Position numbers and translations under genes: made by a program. From an uncultured Flavobacteriales bacterium (GTDB lineage Bacteria > Bacteroidota > Bacteroidia > Flavobacteriales > Crocinitomicaceae): a DNA stretch of 5,132 nucleotides. Shown one piece after another: positions 1-5,132 of this stretch (position 1 is the first letter of the stretch; each line of letters starts with the position of its first letter). Location: NCBI GenBank assembly GCA_946478775.1, contig CAMLDR010000250.1, forward strand, positions 1-5,132, read 5' to 3'. The notes beneath the pieces were generated by a model. That model ran no database searches and was not told the DNA's origin. It saw only the letters and a list, made by a program, of their open reading frames with translations.

Positions 1-73
1 TTTTAATGATTATCAGGATTAAGACACAAATTATGCCAAATGGTTTAATTCAATATAGAATTCTGTCTGGTAG

Positions 74-111
74 AAACAGTAGGGGCGAAAAATTTTTCGC
101 CCCTACTGTTT
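74..111. terminator. Perfect 38-bp palindrome, candidate bidirectional intrinsic terminator or dispersed palindromic repeat
   Basis: Two 19-nt arms match without a mismatch around a centre between bases 92 and 93. Each arm has a GC-rich block (GGGGCG and its complement at 82-87 and 98-103) flanked by AT pairs, with an A5/T5 centre that would open into a small loop in RNA. Each strand has a short U-run at its 3' side (TTTT at 109-112 on the plus strand, UUU plus mixed sequence on the minus strand), which fits a bidirectional Rho-independent terminator for a gene lying off the left edge. It also ends only 23 nt before the lipoprotein ATG at 135, so it could be a 5'-leader hairpin, or a copy of a repetitive REP-like element. 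The palindrome is seen directly; its role is inferred. Confidence 0.6.
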
Positions 112-134
112 TATTGTTGTATTTTCGGGTTGTG

Positions 135-860
135 ATGCAGAAACTCTTATTGATCTTATTGGTTGCGTTAACAGGAACAGCTTGCTCTGTGGTAACTTCC
201 ACAAGAACAGATGGAAGAGAAGTTTTTATGGATCACAAGCGCCTTGGGGCAGTTCCGTTTGAGTTGTATTACGATTCCACCATTACGAAAATTTCCCTTT
301 TTGGGAATCAGATTACAGATATTGACAGTGAAATTGTAAACCTGTCGAACCTGGAGGTGCTTTACATGGGACGTAATCACATGAAATCATTTCCTAAGGC
401 AATTTGTGGTTTAAAGAACTTAAAAGTGCTCAGCCTGGCTTATAATGACATTGATTCCATTCCGGATTGTATTTGCAGGCTTCAAAACCTGGAACGCTTG
501 TTTCTTTCGAATAACAAGCTGGTGTATGTTTCTGATTCTCTGGGAAGTCTCAAAAAACTGGAACAGCTGGAAGTGAATCGAAATTCTATCCGAAAGCTTC
601 CGGAAGACCTGGGCTATTTGGCATCGATGCAATTTATGGATCTGAGTTTCAATAACCTGTATAAACTGCCGGATTCGATGCAATACATGCGTGGATTGAG
701 GGAACTGAATTTGCAGTATGCGGGTGCGATGCTTCGCGTTCCCGAATCGGCATGTACTTTAAGAATGATGGAGAAGATAAAGGCTGATCCTTCAATCGTT
801 TTTCCCATTTGCTTTTTATCACAGCAGACAAACCGCCTGGTGATTTATATTGAGCCCTGA
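135..860 (+). CDS. Leucine-rich-repeat lipoprotein
   Basis: This 241-aa protein is probably exported and lipid-anchored, acting through protein-protein contacts; its partner is unknown. The N-terminus (residues 1-16) is a classic short signal peptide, a Lys followed by a Leu/Ile-rich stretch, ending in GTA-C, so Cys17 would be the lipidated residue. Residues 50-211 form seven leucine-rich repeats of about 23 residues with the pattern LxxLxLxxNxLxxLPxxLxxLxx; the Asn positions are clear (for example N58, N81, N104, N127, N150, N173). The seventh repeat is degenerate and one residue longer, and a short C-terminal cap follows. The frame stays open upstream to an ATG at base 6, but that extension would translate the palindrome and bury the signal peptide, so ATG 135 was chosen. 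No Shine-Dalgarno site is seen. The gene converges on the CPBP protease gene, with a 16-bp overlap. No catalytic domain is visible. Confidence 0.85.
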   Translation: MQKLLLILLVALTGTACSVVTSTRTDGREVFMDHKRLGAVPFELYYDSTITKISLFGNQITDIDSEIVNLSNLEVLYMGRNHMKSFPKAICGLKNLKVLSLAYNDIDSIPDCICRLQNLERLFLSNNKLVYVSDSLGSLKKLEQLEVNRNSIRKLPEDLGYLASMQFMDLSFNNLYKLPDSMQYMRGLRELNLQYAGAMLRVPESACTLRMMEKIKADPSIVFPICFLSQQTNRLVIYIEP

Positions 861-1393
861 TCGCGTCCCCAAAAATAGAACAACACGAAATCGTAGCTTG
901 CATGAGCGGCGATACAAAACCAAAGTCCCTGTTCGCCTGAAATGGCAAAACTCAAAACCAGGATAAACAAACAGACCAGCAATCCGTATTTGGTGGTTTC
1001 CAGGTCCATCGGATTGATATAACCGTGAATGGCCACAAAGGCGATGGAAGCCAGAACCGGCGGAAGCCATTGCTGCACAGCTAACCGGAACAGGATTTCT
1101 TCTCCGAATCCGGCACAAAGCGACAGGAAAAGAATATCCACTATGTTTAACCGCATAGATCGGATCAATTGATGCTGAACGGAAAAACTCTTTCGCGCTT
1201 TTTCAGTGTTTGTCAGGATGAGCATAAAAATCCCGAATGCAACACCGTATTCGACCCCAATGGCTGTCCAGACAGTAAAAATGCGGTCGAGCTGCAGGAA
1301 GTTGCTTATTTCGGGCATCCCGCAAAGCAACCAGCCAAGCGGTGCCATCAGCAAAGTGGCGAATCCCAACAAGTAAATCTTCCATTTTGACAT
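845..1393 (-). CDS. CPBP family (CAAX protease / bacteriocin-processing, Abi) intramembrane metalloprotease-like protein
   Basis: This 182-aa polytopic membrane protein has the three signature motifs of the CPBP (Rce1-like glutamate intramembrane protease) family: EEILFR at residues 98-103 (Glu98, Glu99, Arg103), FxxxH at 119-123 (Phe119, His123), and HxxxD at 164-168, where many relatives have HxxxN. Hydrophobic stretches at roughly 5-27, 42-62, 84-97, 104-125, 134-151 and 153-175 suggest five or six membrane segments. Family members cleave or process membrane-associated peptides, but the substrates of most bacterial members are unknown and this one cannot be assigned. It is last in a packed group: its ATG lies one base after the stop of the cupin gene, so it is very likely co-transcribed and translationally coupled with it. 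Its 3' end overlaps the convergent lipoprotein gene by 16 bp. Confidence 0.88.
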   Translation of the reverse strand: MSKWKIYLLGFATLLMAPLGWLLCGMPEISNFLQLDRIFTVWTAIGVEYGVAFGIFMLILTNTEKARKSFSVQHQLIRSMRLNIVDILFLSLCAGFGEEILFRLAVQQWLPPVLASIAFVAIHGYINPMDLETTKYGLLVCLFILVLSFAISGEQGLWFCIAAHASYDFVLFYFWGRDQGSI

Positions 1394-1394
1394 C

Positions 1395-1877
1395 TTATGT
1401 CAATTTAGTGATAATGGAGTGATGATCAGGGTAAAGCTTCGTTAATTCTTCTGAAGAAAACAGTTCGAAATCTCTGAAATCAAAACCCGGAGCAACTGCA
1501 CACGAAACAAATGCATATCCTTCGTTGTTTTTCAGGTGGGAACCAAAAATAGTGTGTGCCGGAACTACGTGAAAAGGAACTTCACCTTGTGCCAGATCCA
1601 AACCCAATTCCGTAACCCGGTGCTCGCCATTCGGCAAAATACTATGAACAAGCAGGGGAGATCCTTCATGGAAATACCAGCATTCATCCGATTGGATCCG
1701 GTGAAACCTGGAAACACTGTCTCCTGTGACTAAGAAATAGATACTTGTGAGCAAGTTTCGGTCTTTTCCGGAAATGGTTTCGGAAGAACGGTACATTTCA
1801 GCATAAAAGCCACCCTCGGGATGACTTTTTAAATGAAATGTTTCAATGAGTTCTTTGACTCTTTGTGGAAGTTCCAT
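1395..1877 (-). CDS. DUF985 / cupin_5 family protein (cupin domain)
   Basis: This 160-aa cytoplasmic protein matches the DUF985 cupin family along its whole length, as the landmarks occur in the expected order: HPEGGFYAEMYRS at 19-31, SIYFLVTGDSVSRFHRIQSDE at 45-65, then W67 and EGSPL at 71-75, and VAPGFDFRDFEL at 128-139. It ends with the usual Leu-Tyr-Pro and Ile-containing tail. The family folds as a small beta-barrel (the yeast member YML079w is structurally known), but no reaction is established, so a substrate should not be named. His59, Glu65 and His70 lie where a cupin pocket would be; whether they bind metal is inference. The ATG at 1877 directly follows the TAG of the barrel-protein gene with no gap, and the next gene starts one base after its stop, so it sits in the middle of an operon. 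Confidence 0.88.
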   Translation of the reverse strand: MELPQRVKELIETFHLKSHPEGGFYAEMYRSSETISGKDRNLLTSIYFLVTGDSVSRFHRIQSDECWYFHEGSPLLVHSILPNGEHRVTELGLDLAQGEVPFHVVPAHTIFGSHLKNNEGYAFVSCAVAPGFDFRDFELFSSEELTKLYPDHHSIITKLT

Positions 1878-2648
1878 CTATTCTATAATGGGTTTGTTGA
1901 CAGGATCTTTCTTCTTTTTTTGGGTAGGAATAAAATACCTGAAATCAATGGTGAAATAACCTGCTGAAATGGGTTTGTAAGCGAAGAACTGTTTGGATGT
2001 ACCACTTTGTCTTAAAATGGAAACTCCAAAAAGCGGCGGTTTAAAAGGAACTTTTGCGCCAAATCCTAGGAAGAATGTACCGGCTTTCTCGGTACGGTAT
2101 TCAAACCCGATCCCGGCATTAAATGCAAAATGCGTGCTTTCAGTTCTTCTTCCCTGGATGAAAATGGCCTTTTTAGCTTCGGGAAGCATGGAGTCCTGAA
2201 CATCCGAAGGATAATGCGTGATGGAAACTCCAAGGGAAGCATCAGCATACCATTTTTCGGTCATTTTAACGTAGAAAAGCGCATTCAGGGGAACGTCGTA
2301 ATTGATAAAGGACAATTTTTGACTGTCGTAAATTCCCGAATCAGGGATTGAAACCCCCACATTGTAAACTCTTCTTACCTGGGAAATACCTGTTTCTAGG
2401 CTGATGTTTTTAGTTAAACCGATCCGGATAGTTGCTCCGAAAGTAAATCCCCACTTGTTGTGAAAATCCGTTGTCATTGATCCGGTACTGTCAATTAGTT
2501 CGGTGTGAACCGCACCAATAAAATTATTAGGAATGACAGGGGCTGCAACAATTCCGAAGTAGGAGGGAAACCGCTCCTTTTTTCGTTTTTGTCCGTATGA
2601 AACGACAGAAAAAGCACATATAAATAAGATGAATATGAATTTTTGCAT
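1878..2648 (-). CDS. Outer-membrane beta-barrel protein, putative
   Basis: The 256-aa product begins with a type I signal peptide (residues 1-19, hydrophobic core IFILFICAFSVV, cleavage likely after SYG before Gln20) and continues as alternating polar/hydrophobic strands rich in Gly and aromatic residues (for example 67-78, 82-92, 115-128, 131-145, 172-184, 190-200, 228-239). This resembles the PorT/OmpW-like small barrels common in Bacteroidota, with perhaps eight strands. Barrel strands seem to end at about residue 240, followed by a polar tail of 16 residues with four consecutive lysines (244-247). I cannot assign a transported substrate. It is the first gene of a group with the cupin and CPBP genes, which follow with 0- and 1-nt spacing. 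A purine-rich leader precedes the ATG, with no clear Shine-Dalgarno motif. Membership in the barrel class is inferred from the pattern, not from a catalytic motif. Confidence 0.78.
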   Translation of the reverse strand: MQKFIFILFICAFSVVSYGQKRKKERFPSYFGIVAAPVIPNNFIGAVHTELIDSTGSMTTDFHNKWGFTFGATIRIGLTKNISLETGISQVRRVYNVGVSIPDSGIYDSQKLSFINYDVPLNALFYVKMTEKWYADASLGVSITHYPSDVQDSMLPEAKKAIFIQGRRTESTHFAFNAGIGFEYRTEKAGTFFLGFGAKVPFKPPLFGVSILRQSGTSKQFFAYKPISAGYFTIDFRYFIPTQKKKKDPVNKPIIE

Positions 2649-2704
2649 TGTACTTTTTCTCTTTTCTTCTTGTATAAACGGGTTTTTCTTTTAATTCGTT
2701 GGTA

Positions 2705-2723
2705 GATTAACGCTGATTTAACG
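2705..2723. repeat. Short degenerate direct repeat in the nitroreductase-barrel intergenic gap
   Basis: The 78-bp gap between the nitroreductase stop and the barrel-protein start contains GATTAACG at 2705-2712 and GATTTAACG at 2715-2723, a repeat with a period of 10 bp. A one-helical-turn spacing could suit a protein-binding site, but similar decayed short repeats also occur as junk between genes. No credible terminator or promoter hexamer stands out in the rest of the gap, which is A-rich on the coding strand. Confidence 0.4.
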
Positions 2724-2726
2724 GAG

Positions 2727-3311
2727 TTATTGTTTCCACTCCGTGAGGTATTCAATGGGTTTTCGCTGACCTTTTGGCCATTCGATTGCCGGGTATCCCA
2801 GGTAAAACAACCCTATGCAGCGTTGTCCTTTTTCGAGTCCCAGGAATTGATTGAAGCGTTCGAACTTCATAATTCCGGGTGTGGACCAGAATGCCCCGAT
2901 TCCCTGGGCAGTGGCTGTTAGGTGCATATTTTGTACAGCGCAGGAAATAGCAGCAAAATCATCTTCTTCCGAAATGCGCGTATCTTCTTCCCTGTTCAAT
3001 ATGATGGCTATCACGGCACTTGCCAGTTTTGGACGGCTCATCAATTTCCCCAACTTACTGTCTACTTGTTTTTCTTTTGGAATTTCTGAAAGATAGGTAC
3101 TTCCCAATGCTTCCGATAGTTCGTTCAGTGCATTGTCCTGGAATACAATAAACCTCCAAGGCTGCGTCATTCCATGGGTAGGAGCCCAAACAGCATTGTT
3201 TAGCAGCAATTCTATTTGCTCTTTGTGAATTTTGCGAGTACTGTATTGTTCCGGATATATGGTTCTTCGATCGCGAATAATCGCTGTTACTTCACTGAGA
3301 TTGTAACGCAT
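2727..3311 (-). CDS. Nitroreductase family FMN oxidoreductase (YdjA-like)
   Basis: This predicted 194-aa cytoplasmic flavoenzyme would bind FMN and use NAD(P)H to reduce nitro groups, quinones or similar compounds; the physiological substrate is unknown. Visible family landmarks are the early RRT segment (Arg15-Arg16), which contacts the flavin phosphate in relatives, AVWAPTHGMTQPWRF at 40-54, the QGIGAFWSTP segment at 136-145 and the C-terminal GYP (172-174) with GQRKP (181-185). The WAP(S/T)H...PWRF pattern and the length, close to the 183 aa of E. coli YdjA, point to that subgroup. The reading frame extends 33 codons upstream to an ATG at 3410, but that stretch looks non-coding and family members start near MRYNLSE, so ATG 3311 was chosen. 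The gene has 122 bp upstream and 78 bp downstream without genes, so it may be monocistronic. Confidence 0.9.
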   Translation of the reverse strand: MRYNLSEVTAIIRDRRTIYPEQYSTRKIHKEQIELLLNNAVWAPTHGMTQPWRFIVFQDNALNELSEALGSTYLSEIPKEKQVDSKLGKLMSRPKLASAVIAIILNREEDTRISEEDDFAAISCAVQNMHLTATAQGIGAFWSTPGIMKFERFNQFLGLEKGQRCIGLFYLGYPAIEWPKGQRKPIEYLTEWKQ

Positions 3312-3328
3312 TGGTTCATTTTTTTTGT

Positions 3329-3356
3329 AAAAATAAGAAAAAGCGACAGTTCGCCT
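3329..3356 (-). terminator. Weak intrinsic-terminator-like hairpin after the thioredoxin-like gene
   Basis: On the minus strand a 6-bp stem (AGGCGA at 3356-3351 with TCGCTT at 3346-3341, one G-U pair) closes a 4-nt loop and is followed by a T-rich run, TTTCTTATTTTT. It lies about 80 bp past the stop of the thioredoxin-like gene and 30 bp before the nitroreductase ATG. The stem is short, so this is tentative; it would separate the coaD unit from the nitroreductase. The remainder of the 122-bp gap shows only a 12-bp palindrome (3409-3420). Confidence 0.35.
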
Positions 3357-3433
3357 CGGCGGAAAGACTAAATTATGATCAGTCACGAGTGTTAAGTGCG
3401 ACCAGGACAATTCGCGAATTACCGTCTTTCCAT

Positions 3434-4864
3434 TTAGCGATCTGAGCCATTTCCACCTTCTTTCAATGCTTTTTGGATGAGGAAGAAGGTTTTGTCGATC
3501 GTATCGTAGGCTCCGTTTGGAATGGGTCCAAGAGCAGGGGCGCTGATCACATAACCGAAAGGATCGATCAATACGTAATACGGATAATTGACCACATTGT
3601 AGTTTTTGAAAATCGAATTCGACTCTTTACTTGAGATTACCGTCCAGGGGAATTCATTCTTTAGCTTGGTAAAGTCTGTTTCCGGTTTGTCCTTGTATAC
3701 CATTACGAAACTGAAATTGTCTTTGTAGCGTTCGTAAATCGGTTTTAACAGGTTCAGTTGTTTCATGTTATCCAAACTGGAAGGGTCCACGAAAAACAAA
3801 TACAGGTATTTCTTTTGGAAGCTTTGAATTGTCAGGTCCTTTCCTTCGTCTTTTAGTAGAAAATCAGGTGCTCTTGATCCGGGGCTTAATTCTGTGAGCC
3901 TGAACCGGAGGTTCTGAGCAAGGATTTTATTTTCGGGGAACAAAGAACCTTTTGAAACGCTATCGAGGATTGTCAATATGTTGGTTTGCGGAAAATCTTT
4001 GTCATAATAACACTCTGAAAGTGTTTTGAGCATGATCAGCTCCCGCAGTTTGTAATTGCTGTGCAAAGTATATTCTTTCCCCATGGCGTTGTAAATGGCG
4101 CTTGGACTTGATTTCAGTATTCCCAGGTAAATCCGGTTGTTCAATTCTGAATTTATGCGCGGCAATAGCTTTTCATAGAAGTGCTGGATGTATTGCATAT
4201 AAGCCTCATTCTGGTAATAAACAGGAGTCGGTTTAATGTAAAAATCATACTTTTCATACTGGTTCCGGTTTCCCATAAAACGAAGGTCGTCCAGTTTTGC
4301 AATGGTGTATTTCCGGTGATAGTTGAAATAACGATCGTTGGTATCGGCTTTGTAGTATTTTTCAACTGCCAGTTTAAAGGTATCCAATCGGGCTACGAAG
4401 TATTTAGTGTCTGCGTTGTGCTTGGTGTAATAACGCGCAACAAATTCGTCGTTCCAGCGGTTGAATTCCAGGATTTTGTAATTGATGTCTTCTTTTCCCA
4501 AATTGTAGAAGATCAATTCCACAAAGTTCCCGGAAGGATTGTAAGGATCGTATTTGTTTTTTTCCTGGAACAGTACTTCGTATTTCCCGGAAGGAACAGC
4601 AAAGAGATTCGCTTTGTTATTCCCGGCTTTCAGGATCAGTTTACGGGTTTCGTCCAAGTTGAATACCAAACTGAATGAACTGTCGGTTTTTACGGTTGAA
4701 GAAGCGATTCGTTCTTCCCGCATGGTAATGAAATCAGAAATCTGGTAAAGTTCTATTTCTTTTCCTACGTAAGCAGGGGCAAACCCGTTGATCTCGGTCA
4801 GAGCCTGGCCGTAGGTTTGAGAAAATAGAATGGAAACGAAAAAAAGGAAAGCGTATTTGTTCAT
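3434..4864 (-). CDS. Exported TlpA/AhpC-type thioredoxin-fold protein lacking the CXXC active site
   Basis: This 476-aa protein carries a type I signal peptide (residues 1-19, cleavage likely after TYG) and should act in the periplasm. Residues 20-100 form a beta-rich domain like the DUF4369-type module that often precedes redoxin domains in Bacteroidota. Residues 115-325 are mostly helical and rich in Tyr. The C-terminal part (about 328-470) has a redoxin fold: PGSRAPDF at 328-335, a beta strand YLYLFFVDPSS at 353-363, helix LLKPIYERYKDNF, then NYPYYVLIDPFG at 426-437 with the conserved cis-proline (Pro428) and the LID..G strand. Where active family members have WCxxC, this one reads S363-L-D-N366, and the only cysteine in the protein is Cys285 in the helical part. 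It therefore cannot be a normal thiol oxidoreductase. The ATG lies two bases after the coaD stop, suggesting co-transcription; why these two are linked is not clear from sequence. Confidence 0.85.
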   Translation of the reverse strand: MNKYAFLFFVSILFSQTYGQALTEINGFAPAYVGKEIELYQISDFITMREERIASSTVKTDSSFSLVFNLDETRKLILKAGNNKANLFAVPSGKYEVLFQEKNKYDPYNPSGNFVELIFYNLGKEDINYKILEFNRWNDEFVARYYTKHNADTKYFVARLDTFKLAVEKYYKADTNDRYFNYHRKYTIAKLDDLRFMGNRNQYEKYDFYIKPTPVYYQNEAYMQYIQHFYEKLLPRINSELNNRIYLGILKSSPSAIYNAMGKEYTLHSNYKLRELIMLKTLSECYYDKDFPQTNILTILDSVSKGSLFPENKILAQNLRFRLTELSPGSRAPDFLLKDEGKDLTIQSFQKKYLYLFFVDPSSLDNMKQLNLLKPIYERYKDNFSFVMVYKDKPETDFTKLKNEFPWTVISSKESNSIFKNYNVVNYPYYVLIDPFGYVISAPALGPIPNGAYDTIDKTFFLIQKALKEGGNGSDR

Positions 4865-4866
4865 GT

Positions 4867-5132
4867 CTAATTAACGAGTTGATCGAAATTTGTTACATAC
4901 TTATCAATTTTCCCGCCATTTTTATAGATTTCCCGGATAATGGTAGCATTGATCGCAAAAAGAGAAGTCTCGGGGATCAGGAAAACAGTTTCTATCGCTG
5001 TCATGTCCCGGTTCATCAGGGCAATCGGAACCTCGTAATTAAAGTCCTTCACATCTCTAAGTCCGCGTAAAATGTAATTACATCCTTCGTCCTGGCACAT
5101 TTCAACGGTTAGCTTTTGGTAAGTGATTACCC
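4867..5132 (-). CDS. coaD: Phosphopantetheine adenylyltransferase, C-terminal part (5' end cut by the window edge)
   Basis: The enzyme transfers AMP from ATP to 4'-phosphopantetheine, giving dephospho-CoA, the penultimate step of coenzyme A synthesis in the cytoplasm. Only the last 87 residues are inside the window; the frame stays open to the right edge, so the HxGH nucleotide-binding motif and the start lie outside. The visible part aligns with CoaD throughout: VITYQKLTVEMC, then YILRGLRDVKDFNYEVPIALMNRDM (the RGLR and DF.YE residues bind nucleotide in relatives), then IETVFLIP and the C-terminal NGG. An internal ATG at 5100 is not the start, since homology continues upstream of it. The late ISS(S/T)xxR-type motif reads INATIIR, an unusual change. 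The stop is two bases before the thioredoxin-like gene's ATG, implying one transcript. Confidence 0.93.
   Translation of the reverse strand, partial: VITYQKLTVEMCQDEGCNYILRGLRDVKDFNYEVPIALMNRDMTAIETVFLIPETSLFAINATIIREIYKNGGKIDKYVTNFDQLVN

Noticed and set aside
112..127. Bacteroidota-type -7 promoter boxes (TATTGTTG at 112-119 and TATTTTCG at 120-127) ahead of the lipoprotein gene
   Set aside because: Each misses one consensus base of TAnnTTTG, no -33 TTTG lies at the right spacing, and the leader would be almost absent; too weak to annotate.
6..134. N-terminal extension of the lipoprotein reading frame from an ATG at base 6
   Set aside because: It would place 43 residues ahead of a clear lipoprotein signal peptide and translate the perfect palindrome; the ATG at 135 explains the sequence better.
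819..1118. Minus-strand open frame crossing the end of the CPBP gene
   Set aside because: It is a shadow frame of the CPBP gene with an Arg/Gly/Cys-rich product lacking any domain, while the main frame carries all three family motifs.
3312..3410. 33-codon upstream extension of the nitroreductase frame to an ATG at 3410
   Set aside because: The added residues do not resemble the family's start and the DNA includes the terminator-like hairpin and A/T runs, so it looks like intergenic sequence read in frame.
3409..3420. 12-bp perfect palindrome AATTCGCGAATT as a possible operator
   Set aside because: A 12-bp palindrome is expected about once by chance in a window of this size and nothing else nearby supports a binding site.
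4181..4678. 165-codon open frame on the plus strand inside the thioredoxin-like gene
   Set aside because: It is antisense to a well-supported gene, and its hydrophobic Val/Phe-rich product has no recognisable domain and reflects complementary codons of the real gene.

Overview
The window looks like chromosomal DNA of a Bacteroidota bacterium, probably of the order Flavobacteriales (a Fluviicola-like member is my best guess, by inference only). The reasons are AT-leaning DNA with A-rich leaders and no convincing Shine-Dalgarno sites, exported proteins with short Lys/Phe/Leu signal peptides ending in YGQ, a secreted thioredoxin-fold protein with an N-terminal beta domain typical of the phylum, a small outer-membrane beta-barrel, and a leucine-rich-repeat lipoprotein. 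No RNA gene, CRISPR array, insertion sequence or phage gene is visible.

Layout: the left edge (1-134) holds no gene, but it carries a perfect 38-bp palindrome (74-111). A plus-strand lipoprotein of seven leucine-rich repeats follows (135-860). Everything else is on the minus strand, so it reads right to left. The order is the 3' part of coaD (5132-4867, cut by the window edge); a 476-aa periplasmic TlpA/AhpC-like protein two bases downstream (4864-3434); a 122-bp gap with a weak terminator-like hairpin; an FMN nitroreductase (3311-2727); a 78-bp gap with a short degenerate direct repeat; an outer-membrane beta-barrel protein (2648-1878); a DUF985-type cupin (1877-1395); and a CPBP-family intramembrane protease (1393-845). 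The protease gene's tail overlaps the tail of the lipoprotein gene by 16 bp.

Three transcription units are suggested on the minus strand: coaD plus the thioredoxin-like gene, the nitroreductase, and the barrel-cupin-protease group, whose genes are spaced 0 and 1 nt apart. The second and third could be one unit. Most of this is ordinary housekeeping or accessory gene content and I see no convincing new defence or mobile system. The points most worth a second look are the thioredoxin-fold protein that has lost both cysteines of the CXXC site, the altered nucleotide-binding motif near the end of CoaD, the perfect palindrome just ahead of the lipoprotein gene, and the tightly packed barrel-cupin-CPBP cluster.
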